Notes: generated by a model not told the origin, from the sequence alone. Shown: positions 35,463 to 42,721, counted from the first letter of the stretch. The stretch is DNA of 52,434 nucleotides from UBA12068 sp964452415 (GCA_964452415.1 CAYVME010000003.1:1-52434); one strand, 5' to 3'. Numbers and translations: made by a program.

Positions 35463-35553
35463 AGGTTCTAGCTTTTTAGGCTTTAGCTTTTTAGGTTCAA
35501 AATTCCAGAATATAAGTAAACCGAAAAGCTGAGGAGCTAATGCCTGAGAAGCT
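35463..35553. repeat. Inverted pair of 7/8-nt word arrays upstream of manC
   Basis: The left array (35463-35498) has units AGGTTCT, AGCTTTTT, AGGCTTT, AGCTTTTT. The right array (35525-35553) is its imperfect reverse complement. The 25 nt at 35470-35494 can pair with 35529-35553 at 24 positions if G-U pairs are allowed on the + strand. It begins 2 nt after the PGI coding end and stops 6 nt before the manC ATG. The right array read on the - strand aligns unit by unit with the array upstream of recA. Confidence 0.75.
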
Positions 35554-35555
35554 TA

Positions 35556-36164
35556 TTAATCTATTACTGGCAAGCCTCCCAAATCTTCTTTTGCAATTGA
35601 TTTATACAATGGATTTTTTTTGAGAGCCGGTTTTCCTTCATGCTCAACCACATAGTATGCAAAGCCTCGCATTTTTTTCACCAACTCATAGTCAGCATGA
35701 CCTGGAAAACTTGATGGATCGCGATCTTCAAAATCAACTGGGCTGTCATCAGCAGTTGAAAAATATGTCTGCCCAACATTTGCCACGAGATGCCCATAGC
35801 CAACAGGCATGAAAACTTCCTCCCCAGCCTTGACCTGAACCGCTTTAAAATCAGCAACTTGGTCAGCAATCATGTTTCCATTTTCATCTTCAACCAATTT
35901 CTGCAAAAGCGCTATGCCCTGACCATACAAAATCCAATATGTTTCGCTCAATTCTCCAACATGATAATGACCATAAGTCTTAATATATTCACCTGAAATT
36001 GTTCCAGGCTCCCAAACTGTAATATTTTTTTGATCCGAGCCACCCCGAATCATGTAATAATGCACTGCTGGACCTTCTCCGTTTGGATCCATCAAAACAT
36101 CTGACATTTTTTCATGGGTTCGAGCTGCGTAATGTTTGCCCACATTTTTGAAATCGATTTCCAT
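35556..36164 (-). CDS. pgi: Cupin-type (archaeal-type) glucose-6-phosphate isomerase
   Basis: Interconverts glucose-6-P and fructose-6-P with a metal-dependent cupin fold, unrelated to the usual bacterial PGI. The signature GHYHVGELSETYWILYGQG supplies likely metal ligands H66, H68 and E74, and H125 in VGYGHLVANVG is the fourth. At 202 aa it is near the length of the archaeal enzymes. A good promoter (36198-36226) lies 34 bp upstream. It is co-directional with manC and could feed fructose-6-P into GDP-mannose synthesis. Activity toward mannose-6-P cannot be excluded. Confidence 0.88.
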   Translation of the reverse strand: MEIDFKNVGKHYAARTHEKMSDVLMDPNGEGPAVHYYMIRGGSDQKNITVWEPGTISGEYIKTYGHYHVGELSETYWILYGQGIALLQKLVEDENGNMIADQVADFKAVQVKAGEEVFMPVGYGHLVANVGQTYFSTADDSPVDFEDRDPSSFPGHADYELVKKMRGFAYYVVEHEGKPALKKNPLYKSIAKEDLGGLPVID

Positions 36165-36197
36165 AATCTTTATTTTTAAGATTTATCTCGTTTCTTC

Positions 36198-36226
36198 ATT
36201 ATAAATCGATATTTAAACCAGGGCAA
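36198..36226 (-). promoter_or_regulatory. sigma-70 promoter of pgi
   Basis: On the - strand TTGCCC (36221-36226), 17 nt, TATAAT (36198-36203). The transcript would start near 36191, about 27 nt before the ATG. Confidence 0.75.
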
Positions 36227-36242
36227 GCTTAATCACAAAACA

Positions 36243-36270
36243 AAACCACCCCAAGAAAGAGGTGGCTTTG
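36243..36270 (-). terminator. Intrinsic terminator of the DsbA-like gene
   Basis: On the - strand CCACC and GGTGG form a short stem followed by TTTTGTTTTG. The stem is short and the loop about 10 nt. Confidence 0.55.
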
Positions 36271-36305
36271 TATTTATCTTCTATACCCTGACTGTAAACT
36301 AATTG

Positions 36306-37439
36306 CTAGTTTCCACATGCTGCTGCTGATGCTCCTCCTGCAAGAGCTTCATCAGTGAATCCTGCCGCTGGAGATGTTGCAGACAATTTAGACTCACATT
36401 CTTTCGGCGCAGTTTCAAAACCTGAGCAAATTGCTTTCAAAACGCTAGCACTGTCGCGACCAGAAGCAACTTTGGTTCCATTGATCACAAGAGTTGGAGA
36501 ACCTTGAACTCCAAATTTGGCATTTTCTTCTTTATCGATATCAAAAACTTTTTCAGTCACAGTAAATTGCTCCTTTGTTGTTTTCACGCAAGATGCAACT
36601 TGAGTGGCATTTATTCCAACTGTTTTCATGCAAGCAGTTGCTGCTGCGCCAGTTGCTGCTGTCTTGCTATCCTTCCAGAAACATTGCAAATATTTGCTCA
36701 ATTTTGTTGGTGCAACTTTTTGCACGCAATATTGATTTGCATTTTCATCAGCTTCTTTCTGTCCATGCAAATTATAGCTGACGAATTTCAAATTGAATTT
36801 GATTTTGCTTCCCAAGGCTTCAACTGCTGGCAAAATTCCTCTTTCCATTTGAAGACCATACGGACAATAACTCATCACAAACAAGTCAACCACTGGAACT
36901 TCCGCCTTCACTTCAGCTTCAGTTTTTTCTGGTTCTTGTGCTTGTTTAGCAGCATCATCAGAAGGCTTATTCAAATCAATGACTGTTTGAGCTTGCATCA
37001 ATTTGCTTCCATCTTTTGTCACAAAAATAGGAATTTCATTTGCGTCAACTTTGACATCAATTTTGTACACACTTCCTTCAGCCACAACCTCTCCAATTTC
37101 AACTTTTGAAGTTGCAGGCACATTTTCCCCCAAGAATTTTTCCACTTTAGCTTTAACAGCTTCACTACCAATATCAACTTTTTCTCTGTACATTTTATAT
37201 CCAAAAAATCCAATAGTCAAAATCAACAAAATGACAACCACAGAAATAACAAGTTTTTTATGCTCGCATTTGCACTCTCCATTTCTGCAACTTTTGATTT
37301 TATCCTTCAAACATCCCAATCCTTTTTTGCATTTAGCTACGATTGGATTTTCCTTGCCCTCTTTTTTTTGAGAAACCTCGACAACATCAATCTCATTCAA
37401 ATCAATTTCTTTTTCTTCTTTTTTTTCCATGTTTTCCAT
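36306..37439 (-). CDS. Membrane-anchored DsbA/thioredoxin-fold protein
   Basis: The 377 residues comprise an acidic N-terminus, a cysteine-rich cytoplasmic patch (CKKGLGC, CRNGECKC, about 38-60), a membrane helix (about 65-83) and an outside thioredoxin-fold domain. The active-site region reads DLFVMSYCPYGLQMERG, so the motif is C-P-Y-G with one cysteine rather than CxxC. The cis-proline loop is GVQGSPTLVINGTKVASGRDS, and several more cysteines are conserved in this family (QYCVQK, LQCFW, ACMK). Probable role: thiol reduction or isomerisation of cysteine-containing surface proteins such as the Ig/FN3 giants. The start may also be the ATG at 37430. Confidence 0.82.
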   Translation of the reverse strand: MENMEKKEEKEIDLNEIDVVEVSQKKEGKENPIVAKCKKGLGCLKDKIKSCRNGECKCEHKKLVISVVVILLILTIGFFGYKMYREKVDIGSEAVKAKVEKFLGENVPATSKVEIGEVVAEGSVYKIDVKVDANEIPIFVTKDGSKLMQAQTVIDLNKPSDDAAKQAQEPEKTEAEVKAEVPVVDLFVMSYCPYGLQMERGILPAVEALGSKIKFNLKFVSYNLHGQKEADENANQYCVQKVAPTKLSKYLQCFWKDSKTAATGAAATACMKTVGINATQVASCVKTTKEQFTVTEKVFDIDKEENAKFGVQGSPTLVINGTKVASGRDSASVLKAICSGFETAPKECESKLSATSPAAGFTDEALAGGASAAACGN

Positions 37440-37580
37440 AGAGTATTTTATGTTAATTGCTTAATTAACTAGTCTAACCAAAACGCTTTTTGCGCTTGTC
37501 CCCCATTTTACAAGGTTTTGAAAAAATGCACAAGAGAAGTCAAGTCACACGCTTCCGCTTAAAGAAATATTAAACAAATT

Positions 37581-37613
37581 AAAAAAGCGTATTGAAATTC
37601 CAATACGCTTTTT
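37581..37613 (-). terminator. Intrinsic terminator of the uvrB operon
   Basis: AAAAAGCGTATTG (37582-37594) pairs with CAATACGCTTTTT (37601-37613), a 13-bp stem. On the - strand its 5' arm overlaps the stop codon of the 106-aa gene. Confidence 0.88.
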
Positions 37614-37932
37614 AATTTCTTTTTGGATGCCTTTTCTTTTCATCAGGGTTGAGACAGAACCATCTCTTTATCGTGCAAAATCCGTAATACGAATATCCAG
37701 TGCACCACTCAGGATAATTCCAGTTTAAGTTTGACTCTATTTTCTCGTCAACCACAATAAATCTAACAACATAGCAACCCGAATCTTTCTGCAAGCTGGA
37801 AATTCTTACTCTTTTAATTTTCCCACCAAAACACCAATGAATAAGTTCATTATTCAAAAGAAATGGTGAGATTTCCACAAAACATTCTCTTTCTTCTAGA
37901 ATCTTTTCGTATTCTTCCCTTGTCATGGTCAT
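37612..37932 (-). CDS. Small hypothetical protein (106 aa)
   Basis: Not recognised. It is soluble with no membrane segment, and is rich in aromatic residues and cysteine in its C-terminal half (NWNYPEWCTGYSYYGFC, KRWFC), with a basic end. It follows uvrB by 21 nt on the same strand and has one of the few strong Shine-Dalgarno sites in the window (AAGGAGG, 5 nt before the ATG), so it is clearly a real gene, probably co-transcribed with uvrB. The next ATG (37926) is also possible. Confidence 0.75.
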   Translation of the reverse strand: MTMTREEYEKILEERECFVEISPFLLNNELIHWCFGGKIKRVRISSLQKDSGCYVVRFIVVDEKIESNLNWNYPEWCTGYSYYGFCTIKRWFCLNPDEKKRHPKRN

Positions 37933-37937
37933 GCTAT

Positions 37938-37945
37938 CCTCCTTT
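37938..37945 (-). promoter_or_regulatory. Strong Shine-Dalgarno site AAGGAGG
   Basis: It lies 5 nt upstream of the ATG at 37932 and supports that start. Neighbouring genes, including uvrB, have none. Confidence 0.8.
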
Positions 37946-37953
37946 TTAAAGAG

Positions 37954-39912
37954 CTATTTTATCTGCAATTTCCGAAGTTGCGAGATTTCATCTCGAATCA
38001 AGGCTGCTTTTTCAAACTGAAGTCCGCGAGCGGCATCTTTCATTTCTTTTTCTTTTTGCTTGATATATCCAGCAATATCCTCAAGAGATTCCAGTTTTGA
38101 AAAATCAATTGAAACCTCCGGATTGATTTCATGATCAATGATTGATTTTATATTCTTTTTGATTGTGGTTGGGGTGATGCCATGTTTTTTGTTGTATGCG
38201 CTTTGAATTTCACGTCTGCGATTCGTTTCATCAATTGCCCTTTTCATTGAACCAGTAATATTGTCAGCATACAAAATAACACGACCACTGACATTTCGCG
38301 CTGCGCGACCAATTGTTTGAATCAGTGAGGTTTCGCTTCGAAGAAATCCTTCTTTGTCCGCATCCAAAATTGTCACCAAGGAAACTTCCGGCAAGTCCAA
38401 ACCTTCCCGAAGAAGATTGACTCCAACCAAAACGTCAAAATCTCCACGCCTAAGTCCTTCCAGAATTCGTACGCGATCCAAAGTGTCCACAGATGAATGA
38501 AGATATTCACACTTTATCCCATGTTCTTTCAGAAACTCCGACAAATCCTCAGCCATTTTCTTGGTGAGTGTAGTTATCAACACTCTCTCATTTTTTGCCA
38601 CCACTTTTTCAATTTCACTGAGCACGTCTTTCACCTGTCCTTTGGCAGACTTAATGACCAACTCAGGATCAAGCAGACCAGTTGGCCTGATTATTTGCTC
38701 AGCAATTGCAAGAGAATTTTCTTTTTCATATTTTGAAGGCGTGGCCGTTGTAAAAATAAGCTGATTTATTCTCTCTTCGAATTCTGCAAACTTGAGCGGC
38801 CGGTTGTCAAAAGCGCTCGGCAAACGAAATCCGTTTTCAATCAAAGATTCTTTGCGCGATCGGTCGCCTGCATACATCGCATTGAGCTGTGGAATTGTCA
38901 CATGAGACTCATCAATCACCATCAAGAAATCTTTTGGGAAATAATCAATAAGAGTATAAGGTGATTCTCCAATATTGCGATCAGTGAAATAGCGGGAATA
39001 ATTTTCAATTCCATTGCAATATCCAACCTCGCGCATCATTTCCAAATCCTGCTTGGTTCTTCTTTCAATTCTTTCTGCTTCCAAAAGTTTTCCCGCATCG
39101 CGAAAATGCTTCACTCTAAGCTTGGCATCATTTTCAATTTCTTCTAGCGCTTCTTGCATCACGGGTTCTGGCACGACGAAATGTTTAGCTGGATAGATCA
39201 AAGTTTTTTCCAGATCCCCAAGTTTTTCACCGGTGAGCAAGTCGTATTCATGAATTCGTGAAATTTTTCCTCTTTCGATTTCAATGCGCGTCACAATTTC
39301 TCGTCCCGGCGTGATCACTTCAATCGTGTCGCCAGTGACTCGAAATTTCCCGCGCTCCAAAACATCGCTTCGCGAATATTGCATGTCCACCATTTTGGTT
39401 ATAATTTTCTCGCGAGAATTTTCTTTGCCAACTTCAACTTCAATGGTTCCCTGTTTGTAATATTCAGGTGAGCCCAAACCATAGATGCAAGAAACACTGG
39501 CCACAATGATCACATCACGACGCGAAAGCAGTCCGCTGGTTGCAGCATGGCGAAGACGATCAATCTCTTCATTGATCTGAACTTCCTTTTCAATATATGT
39601 GTCCGATGATGCAATATATGCTTCCGGTTGATAATAGTCATAATATGAAACAAAATATTCCACTGCATTTTTGGGAAAGAAAGTGCGAAATTCCTGCACG
39701 AGCTGAGCTGCCAAAGTTTTGTTCGGCGCAATCACCAAAGTTGGTCTTTGCACTGCTTCAATAACATTGGCGATCGTGAAAGTTTTTCCAGATCCAGTCA
39801 CACCCATCAAAGTTTGGAATTTTTTGCGATTTTCCAGGCCATGAACAAGAAGCTCAATTGCTTGAGGTTGGTCACCGGCAGGCTCGAATTTTGAGTCAAT
39901 TTCAAATTTCAT
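37954..39912 (-). CDS. uvrB: UvrABC excision nuclease subunit B
   Basis: Damage-verification helicase of nucleotide excision repair. Walker A GVTGSGKT is at 37-44, and the beta-hairpin region YYDYYQPEAYI is intact. DESHVTIPQL, helicase motifs V/VI (GVNLLREGLDLPEVSLV, QTIGRAARN) and a C-terminal UVR motif (KEMKDAARGLQFEKAALIRDEI) complete the protein; 652 aa is typical. No uvrA or uvrC is in the window. A TATAAT at 39931-39936 is the likely -10. No clear LexA operator was found by eye. Confidence 0.97.
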   Translation of the reverse strand: MKFEIDSKFEPAGDQPQAIELLVHGLENRKKFQTLMGVTGSGKTFTIANVIEAVQRPTLVIAPNKTLAAQLVQEFRTFFPKNAVEYFVSYYDYYQPEAYIASSDTYIEKEVQINEEIDRLRHAATSGLLSRRDVIIVASVSCIYGLGSPEYYKQGTIEVEVGKENSREKIITKMVDMQYSRSDVLERGKFRVTGDTIEVITPGREIVTRIEIERGKISRIHEYDLLTGEKLGDLEKTLIYPAKHFVVPEPVMQEALEEIENDAKLRVKHFRDAGKLLEAERIERRTKQDLEMMREVGYCNGIENYSRYFTDRNIGESPYTLIDYFPKDFLMVIDESHVTIPQLNAMYAGDRSRKESLIENGFRLPSAFDNRPLKFAEFEERINQLIFTTATPSKYEKENSLAIAEQIIRPTGLLDPELVIKSAKGQVKDVLSEIEKVVAKNERVLITTLTKKMAEDLSEFLKEHGIKCEYLHSSVDTLDRVRILEGLRRGDFDVLVGVNLLREGLDLPEVSLVTILDADKEGFLRSETSLIQTIGRAARNVSGRVILYADNITGSMKRAIDETNRRREIQSAYNKKHGITPTTIKKNIKSIIDHEINPEVSIDFSKLESLEDIAGYIKQKEKEMKDAARGLQFEKAALIRDEISQLRKLQIK

Positions 39913-39930
39913 AGTACTTCATAATACAAT

Positions 39931-39936
39931 ATTATA
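39931..39936 (-). promoter_or_regulatory. -10 box upstream of uvrB
   Basis: TATAAT on the - strand, 18 nt before the ATG. The nearest -35-like word (TTGAAT) is only 12 nt away, so the assignment is tentative. Confidence 0.45.
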
Positions 39937-39963
39937 CGTAAATTGTCCATTCAAAAAAAAATA

Positions 39964-39992
39964 TTGACCACGATTTCGCTGGCGAGTATAAT
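39964..39992 (+). promoter_or_regulatory. sigma-70 promoter of the cold-shock gene
   Basis: TTGACC (39964-39969), 17-nt spacer, TATAAT (39987-39992). It diverges from uvrB; the leader is about 30 nt. Confidence 0.85.
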
Positions 39993-40015
39993 ACTATTAT
40001 ATTAAATAATTTCAA

Positions 40016-40024
40016 GGGGGGGGG
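40016..40024 (+). promoter_or_regulatory. Nine-G tract acting as ribosome-binding site
   Basis: AAGGGGGGGGG ends 5 nt before the ATG at 40030. It provides a purine-rich Shine-Dalgarno-like site, and being a homopolymer it could vary in length. Confidence 0.65.
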
Positions 40025-40029
40025 ATTTT

Positions 40030-40245
40030 ATGCTTTCTGGCACCATAAAATGGTTCAGTCGCAAAAAAGGGTTTGGCATTATCGAACATGATGATGGTGA
40101 AGATGTTTTCCTGCAGCATATGCATCATTCAAACATGATTGAAAACAAAACATTTCCAGAATCAATACAGAACAGAAGGGTAATCTTCGAAACAGAGCCC
40201 GGAATTAGGGGCTTACGAGCAATAAACGCTCAGTTATTACCATAG
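40030..40245 (+). CDS. Cold-shock domain protein (71 aa)
   Basis: Small single-stranded nucleic-acid-binding protein of the CspA family. It shows GTIKWFSRKKGFGII (RNP1) and EDVFLQH (RNP2-like, with LQ replacing the usual VH). The middle part is divergent and the C-terminus lacks the common GPxAxNV ending, so it is a distant family member. Strong promoter and ribosome site suggest high expression. It is followed by a hairpin and then by a candidate small RNA. Confidence 0.85.
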   Translation: MLSGTIKWFSRKKGFGIIEHDDGEDVFLQHMHHSNMIENKTFPESIQNRRVIFETEPGIRGLRAINAQLLP

Positions 40246-40263
40246 ACGCAACAAGCTACGACT

Positions 40264-40291
40264 AGAGGAATGCTAAACATAGCATTCCTCT
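40264..40291 (+). terminator. Hairpin after the cold-shock gene
   Basis: AGAGGAATGCT (40264-40274) pairs with AGCATTCCTCT (40281-40291). There is no T-run after it, so it may stabilise the mRNA 3' end rather than terminate. Confidence 0.55.
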
Positions 40292-40309
40292 CTCCATATG
40301 TAATTACTC

Positions 40310-40337
40310 TTGCCAAATCCCTAAAACCTGCTATAAT
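40310..40337 (+). promoter_or_regulatory. Promoter of a candidate small RNA
   Basis: TTGCCA (40310-40315), 16-nt spacer, TATAAT (40332-40337) preceded by TGC, so both -35 and extended -10 are present. Confidence 0.75.
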
Positions 40338-40343
40338 CAATTA

Positions 40344-40446
40344 ACAACTGAGAAAGTCCTGATCTAGCCCGCCGTTGAGCCAAAAACGGATAGGCTGGAA
40401 TGCTCCACTAAAAGCAAGGATTTTCTTGTTTGGTGGATATTTTTTT
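40344..40446 (+). ncRNA. Candidate small non-coding RNA of about 100 nt
   Basis: A strong promoter is followed about 65 nt later by an intrinsic terminator, with no ORF between. The body can form a hairpin CCGTT/AACGG nested in AGCC/GGCT. It contains CTGAGA and CCTGATCTAG, words that recall the TPP riboswitch, but the remaining conserved parts are missing. It lies 170 nt upstream of rpsF, so it may be an independent sRNA or an attenuated leader. No known RNA family was recognised. Confidence 0.5.
40404..40446 (+). terminator. Intrinsic terminator of the candidate small RNA
   Basis: TCCAC/GTGGA (40404-40408, 40433-40437) and AAGCAAG/CTTGTTT (one wobble) stack into one stem, followed by ATATTTTTTT. 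Confidence 0.75.
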
Positions 40447-40450
40447 GCAG

Positions 40451-40568
40451 AAATTTTGAATTTTGAAAATTGAATTTTGAATCAATTTCTAATTTTTTAA
40501 TGCTTTAAACATTGAATAATTAAGATTTTACTCGAAATTTAAAATTGGAAATTCGAAATTAAAATTGC
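40451..40568. repeat. Inverted pair of 7-nt word arrays upstream of rpsF
   Basis: Left array: AATTTTG, AATTTTG, AAAATTG, AATTTTG (40452-40480). The right array (40533-40568), read on the opposite strand, gives AATTTCG, AATTTCC, AATTTTA, AATTTCG. The two arrays are about 50 nt apart. Together with the small RNA they fill the 373-bp gap before rpsF. Confidence 0.65.
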
Positions 40569-40618
40569 GAAAAACTTCCAATTTCCCATTAAGTTATAAT
40601 TAATTAAACAAAATACGT

Positions 40619-41173
40619 ATGCAATACGAACTGTTTTACCTCGTTGGCGAACGCCAAGAAGCAAACCTCGCTTCAATCAAAGAAGGTGTTAACGCAATCC
40701 TTGCATTGGAAAATGCAACCATGGTTGGAGAAGAATTGAGCGAAAAAAGAAAACTCGCTTATGAAATCAAGCACCAGAACAAAGGAACATACATCACCAG
40801 ACGCTTTGAACTTCCTGAAATTGATTTTTGGGCAGATGAAACAAATGGAGAAAAAGAATTTGGAATCGCTGCAATCAACAACAAGTTAAACCTGAACAAC
40901 GATGTGCTTCGTCACATGATCGTGAAAACTGTTGATCTTCCAGACCTTGGAGCAAAAGATCGAAGAAAAGCTCAGGAATTGGCAAACGACCCAAGACAAG
41001 GAGCAAAAAGACCAGCTCAAACTGATCGAAACAATTCTCGCGGAGCTCAACGTCCAACTCAACGACCAACTCAACGACCAACAACTTCCCCAGCACCAGC
41101 AAAGAAAGTTGAAGCAGTCAAGGAAGAATCAAAGAACATTGATAAGCAACTTGATGAACTATTGAACATCTAA
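40619..41173 (+). CDS. rpsF: 30S ribosomal protein S6 with C-terminal extension
   Basis: The N-terminal 105 residues match S6 (YELFYLVG start, KRKLAYEIKHQNKGTYI, NNDVLRHMIVK), which binds S18 on the small-subunit platform. A C-terminal extension of about 80 residues is basic and low-complexity, with RPTQ repeats encoded by tandem 12-nt units, and ends in an acidic helix. The total of 184 aa is nearly twice the usual size. First gene of rpsF-ssb-rpsR, the standard bacterial order. A TATAAT at 40595-40600 is a possible -10. No Shine-Dalgarno. Confidence 0.93.
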   Translation: MQYELFYLVGERQEANLASIKEGVNAILALENATMVGEELSEKRKLAYEIKHQNKGTYITRRFELPEIDFWADETNGEKEFGIAAINNKLNLNNDVLRHMIVKTVDLPDLGAKDRRKAQELANDPRQGAKRPAQTDRNNSRGAQRPTQRPTQRPTTSPAPAKKVEAVKEESKNIDKQLDELLNI

Positions 41174-41243
41174 AGTTTCTTAATTTATTTTCACGATGAT
41201 AAACTAGCGCCAAAAACGCGGCTTAGCATCAAAACAAAAAGCT

Positions 41244-41726
41244 ATGAATCTTAACAAAGTTCAACTCATCGGACGTCTTACAAGAGATCCTGAAATCCGA
41301 ACAACTCCATCAGGACAAACTGTTGCAACTCTAAGTATTGCAACAAACAGAACTTGGAATGACAAGGCTGGTCAAAAACAAGAGAAATCTGAATTTCACA
41401 ACATTGTAATTTGGGGACGCCTCGCAGAAATTGCTGGACAATACCTAACCAAGGGACAAGAAGCATATTTCGAAGGCAGACTTGAAACTCGTTCTTACAC
41501 AGGCAAAGACGGTGTTGAAAGAAGAACCACTGAAGTCGTGGCTGAAAACATGCAAATGGGTTCACGCGCACAAGGATCTTCTGGCCCACGACCCGCACCA
41601 ATGGGAATGGGAGCAGCGGCGGCCACAGCAACACGTCCACAACCTCAGCAAGTTGCTGAAGAAATTCCAACCATCAACCTTGATGAGGAGCAAGATGAAG
41701 TTCGACTTGAAGATGTGCCATTCTAA
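41244..41726 (+). CDS. ssb: Single-stranded DNA-binding protein
   Basis: The OB-fold domain (1-110) carries the family motifs MNLNKVQLIGRLTRDPE, ATLSIATNRTW, FHNIVIWGRLAE and GRLETRSYTGKDG. A flexible Gly/Ala/Pro linker leads to the acidic tip EVRLEDVPF that recruits repair and replication partners. The 160-aa length is normal. It sits between rpsF and rpsR, with no Shine-Dalgarno. Confidence 0.96.
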   Translation: MNLNKVQLIGRLTRDPEIRTTPSGQTVATLSIATNRTWNDKAGQKQEKSEFHNIVIWGRLAEIAGQYLTKGQEAYFEGRLETRSYTGKDGVERRTTEVVAENMQMGSRAQGSSGPRPAPMGMGAAAATATRPQPQQVAEEIPTINLDEEQDEVRLEDVPF

Positions 41727-41756
41727 ACAATAAATTTCAATTAAACTATCAGTATT

Positions 41757-41963
41757 ATGGAAAGAAAACAATGTTATTTCTGTGACAACAAAATGGACAA
41801 GATAGACTACAAGGATGCCTATCTGATTCGCCGTTTCATGAACTCACAAGGAAAAATCTACCCACCAAAAAGACACGGGATCTGCACCAAGCATCAAAGA
41901 ACCCTTTCTCAGGCAATCAAACGAGCTCGAGTAATGGCACTTGCACCTTTCGTAGTTAAGTAA
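41757..41963 (+). CDS. rpsR: 30S ribosomal protein S18
   Basis: The 68-aa protein has the S18 core DAYLIRRFMNSQGKI, PPKRHGICTKHQRTLSQAIKRARVMALAPF. It keeps CYFC near the N-terminus and C-x2-H in the middle, a zinc-binding (C+) form. Third gene of the rpsF-ssb-rpsR set. Confidence 0.96.
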   Translation: MERKQCYFCDNKMDKIDYKDAYLIRRFMNSQGKIYPPKRHGICTKHQRTLSQAIKRARVMALAPFVVK

Positions 41964-41980
41964 AACACTTCGCATCACAC

Positions 41981-42107
41981 ATTTGGATTTTGTGAGCCTG
42001 TTTTCTTTTGAGGCAATAGTGAGCGACAGTGAGCTCTTAGCGAGCAGTTATAGTTCCCAACTGCGAAGCGTGCCGAAAAAGAGAACAAGCGAAGCAAAAA
42101 TCCAAAT
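41981..42107. repeat. Long palindromic dispersed repeat, copy B
   Basis: It shares AGGCAATAGTGAGCGACAG, CTTAGCG and ATAGTTCCC words with copy A. The inner stem here is GCAGTT/AACTGC (42044-42049, 42059-42064) where copy A has GCAGTC/GACTGC: a paired C-to-T and G-to-A change. The outer arms ATTTGGATTTT (41981-41991) and AAAATCCAAAT (42097-42107) differ from copy A but remain complementary. It lies between rpsR and efp. Confidence 0.8.
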
Positions 42108-42137
42108 CAGCATAAGCAAAATTAAACAAAAGAAATT

Positions 42138-42695
42138 ATGTTAGGAATAAGCGACATTAAAGCTGGAAAAAATATTCTTTGGGAAGGTTCTCCATACGTC
42201 GTACTTTCTGCTGAGCATTCCAAGACTGGAAGAGCCGGCGCAGTGCTTCGAACAAAATTGAAGAACTTGCTCAATGGAAGCGTTTTGGAAAAAACTTTCA
42301 ACGGATCAGACAAAGCTGACGAAGCTGACATGTCAAAATCCAAAGCTCAATACCTCTACGCCGAACAAGATGGTTTCGTGTTTATGGATATGAACACCTA
42401 TGACCAATTCACTCTTGCAAAAGATGTGATCGGTGATTCATATTTGTATCTCTTGGAAGGAACTGAGGTGAGCGTGCTCAATTTCAATGAAATTCCAGTG
42501 AACATCGAACTTCCAATCAAGGTGACGCTGCTCGTGACTGAAGCTCCGCCAGGAGTCAAAGGCGACACATCTTCAGGCGGAGATAAAGTTGTGACACTGG
42601 AAACAGGACTCAAAGTTACAACCCCCCTTTTCGTCAACGAAGGTGACAAAATCATCATCAACACCGAAAAAGGAGCATATGTTTCCCGCGCATAA
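42138..42695 (+). CDS. efp: Elongation factor P, arginine-tip type
   Basis: EF-P rescues ribosomes stalled at polyproline. The three-domain protein of 185 aa is complete: KOW-like domain I, OB domains II and III (EVSVLNFNEIPVNIELP, APPGVKGDTSSGGDKVVTLETG). The residue at the tip of the domain I loop is Arg32 in the sequence SKTGRAGAVLRTKLKNL. This resembles the Arg32 type rhamnosylated by EarP in some proteobacteria, not the Lys34 type. No modification gene is in the window. The leader contains palindromic repeat copy B; a terminator follows. Confidence 0.96.
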   Translation: MLGISDIKAGKNILWEGSPYVVLSAEHSKTGRAGAVLRTKLKNLLNGSVLEKTFNGSDKADEADMSKSKAQYLYAEQDGFVFMDMNTYDQFTLAKDVIGDSYLYLLEGTEVSVLNFNEIPVNIELPIKVTLLVTEAPPGVKGDTSSGGDKVVTLETGLKVTTPLFVNEGDKIIINTEKGAYVSRA

Positions 42696-42721
42696 TATTT
42701 CATAAAAAATATTTGCAATAT

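Noticed and set aside
40350..40420. TPP riboswitch suggested by CTGAGA and CCTGATCTAG
   Set aside because: The remaining conserved core (GGGG-GC arm and TAATACCAGC) is missing, the two words are too close together, and the downstream gene is rpsF, not thiamine metabolism.
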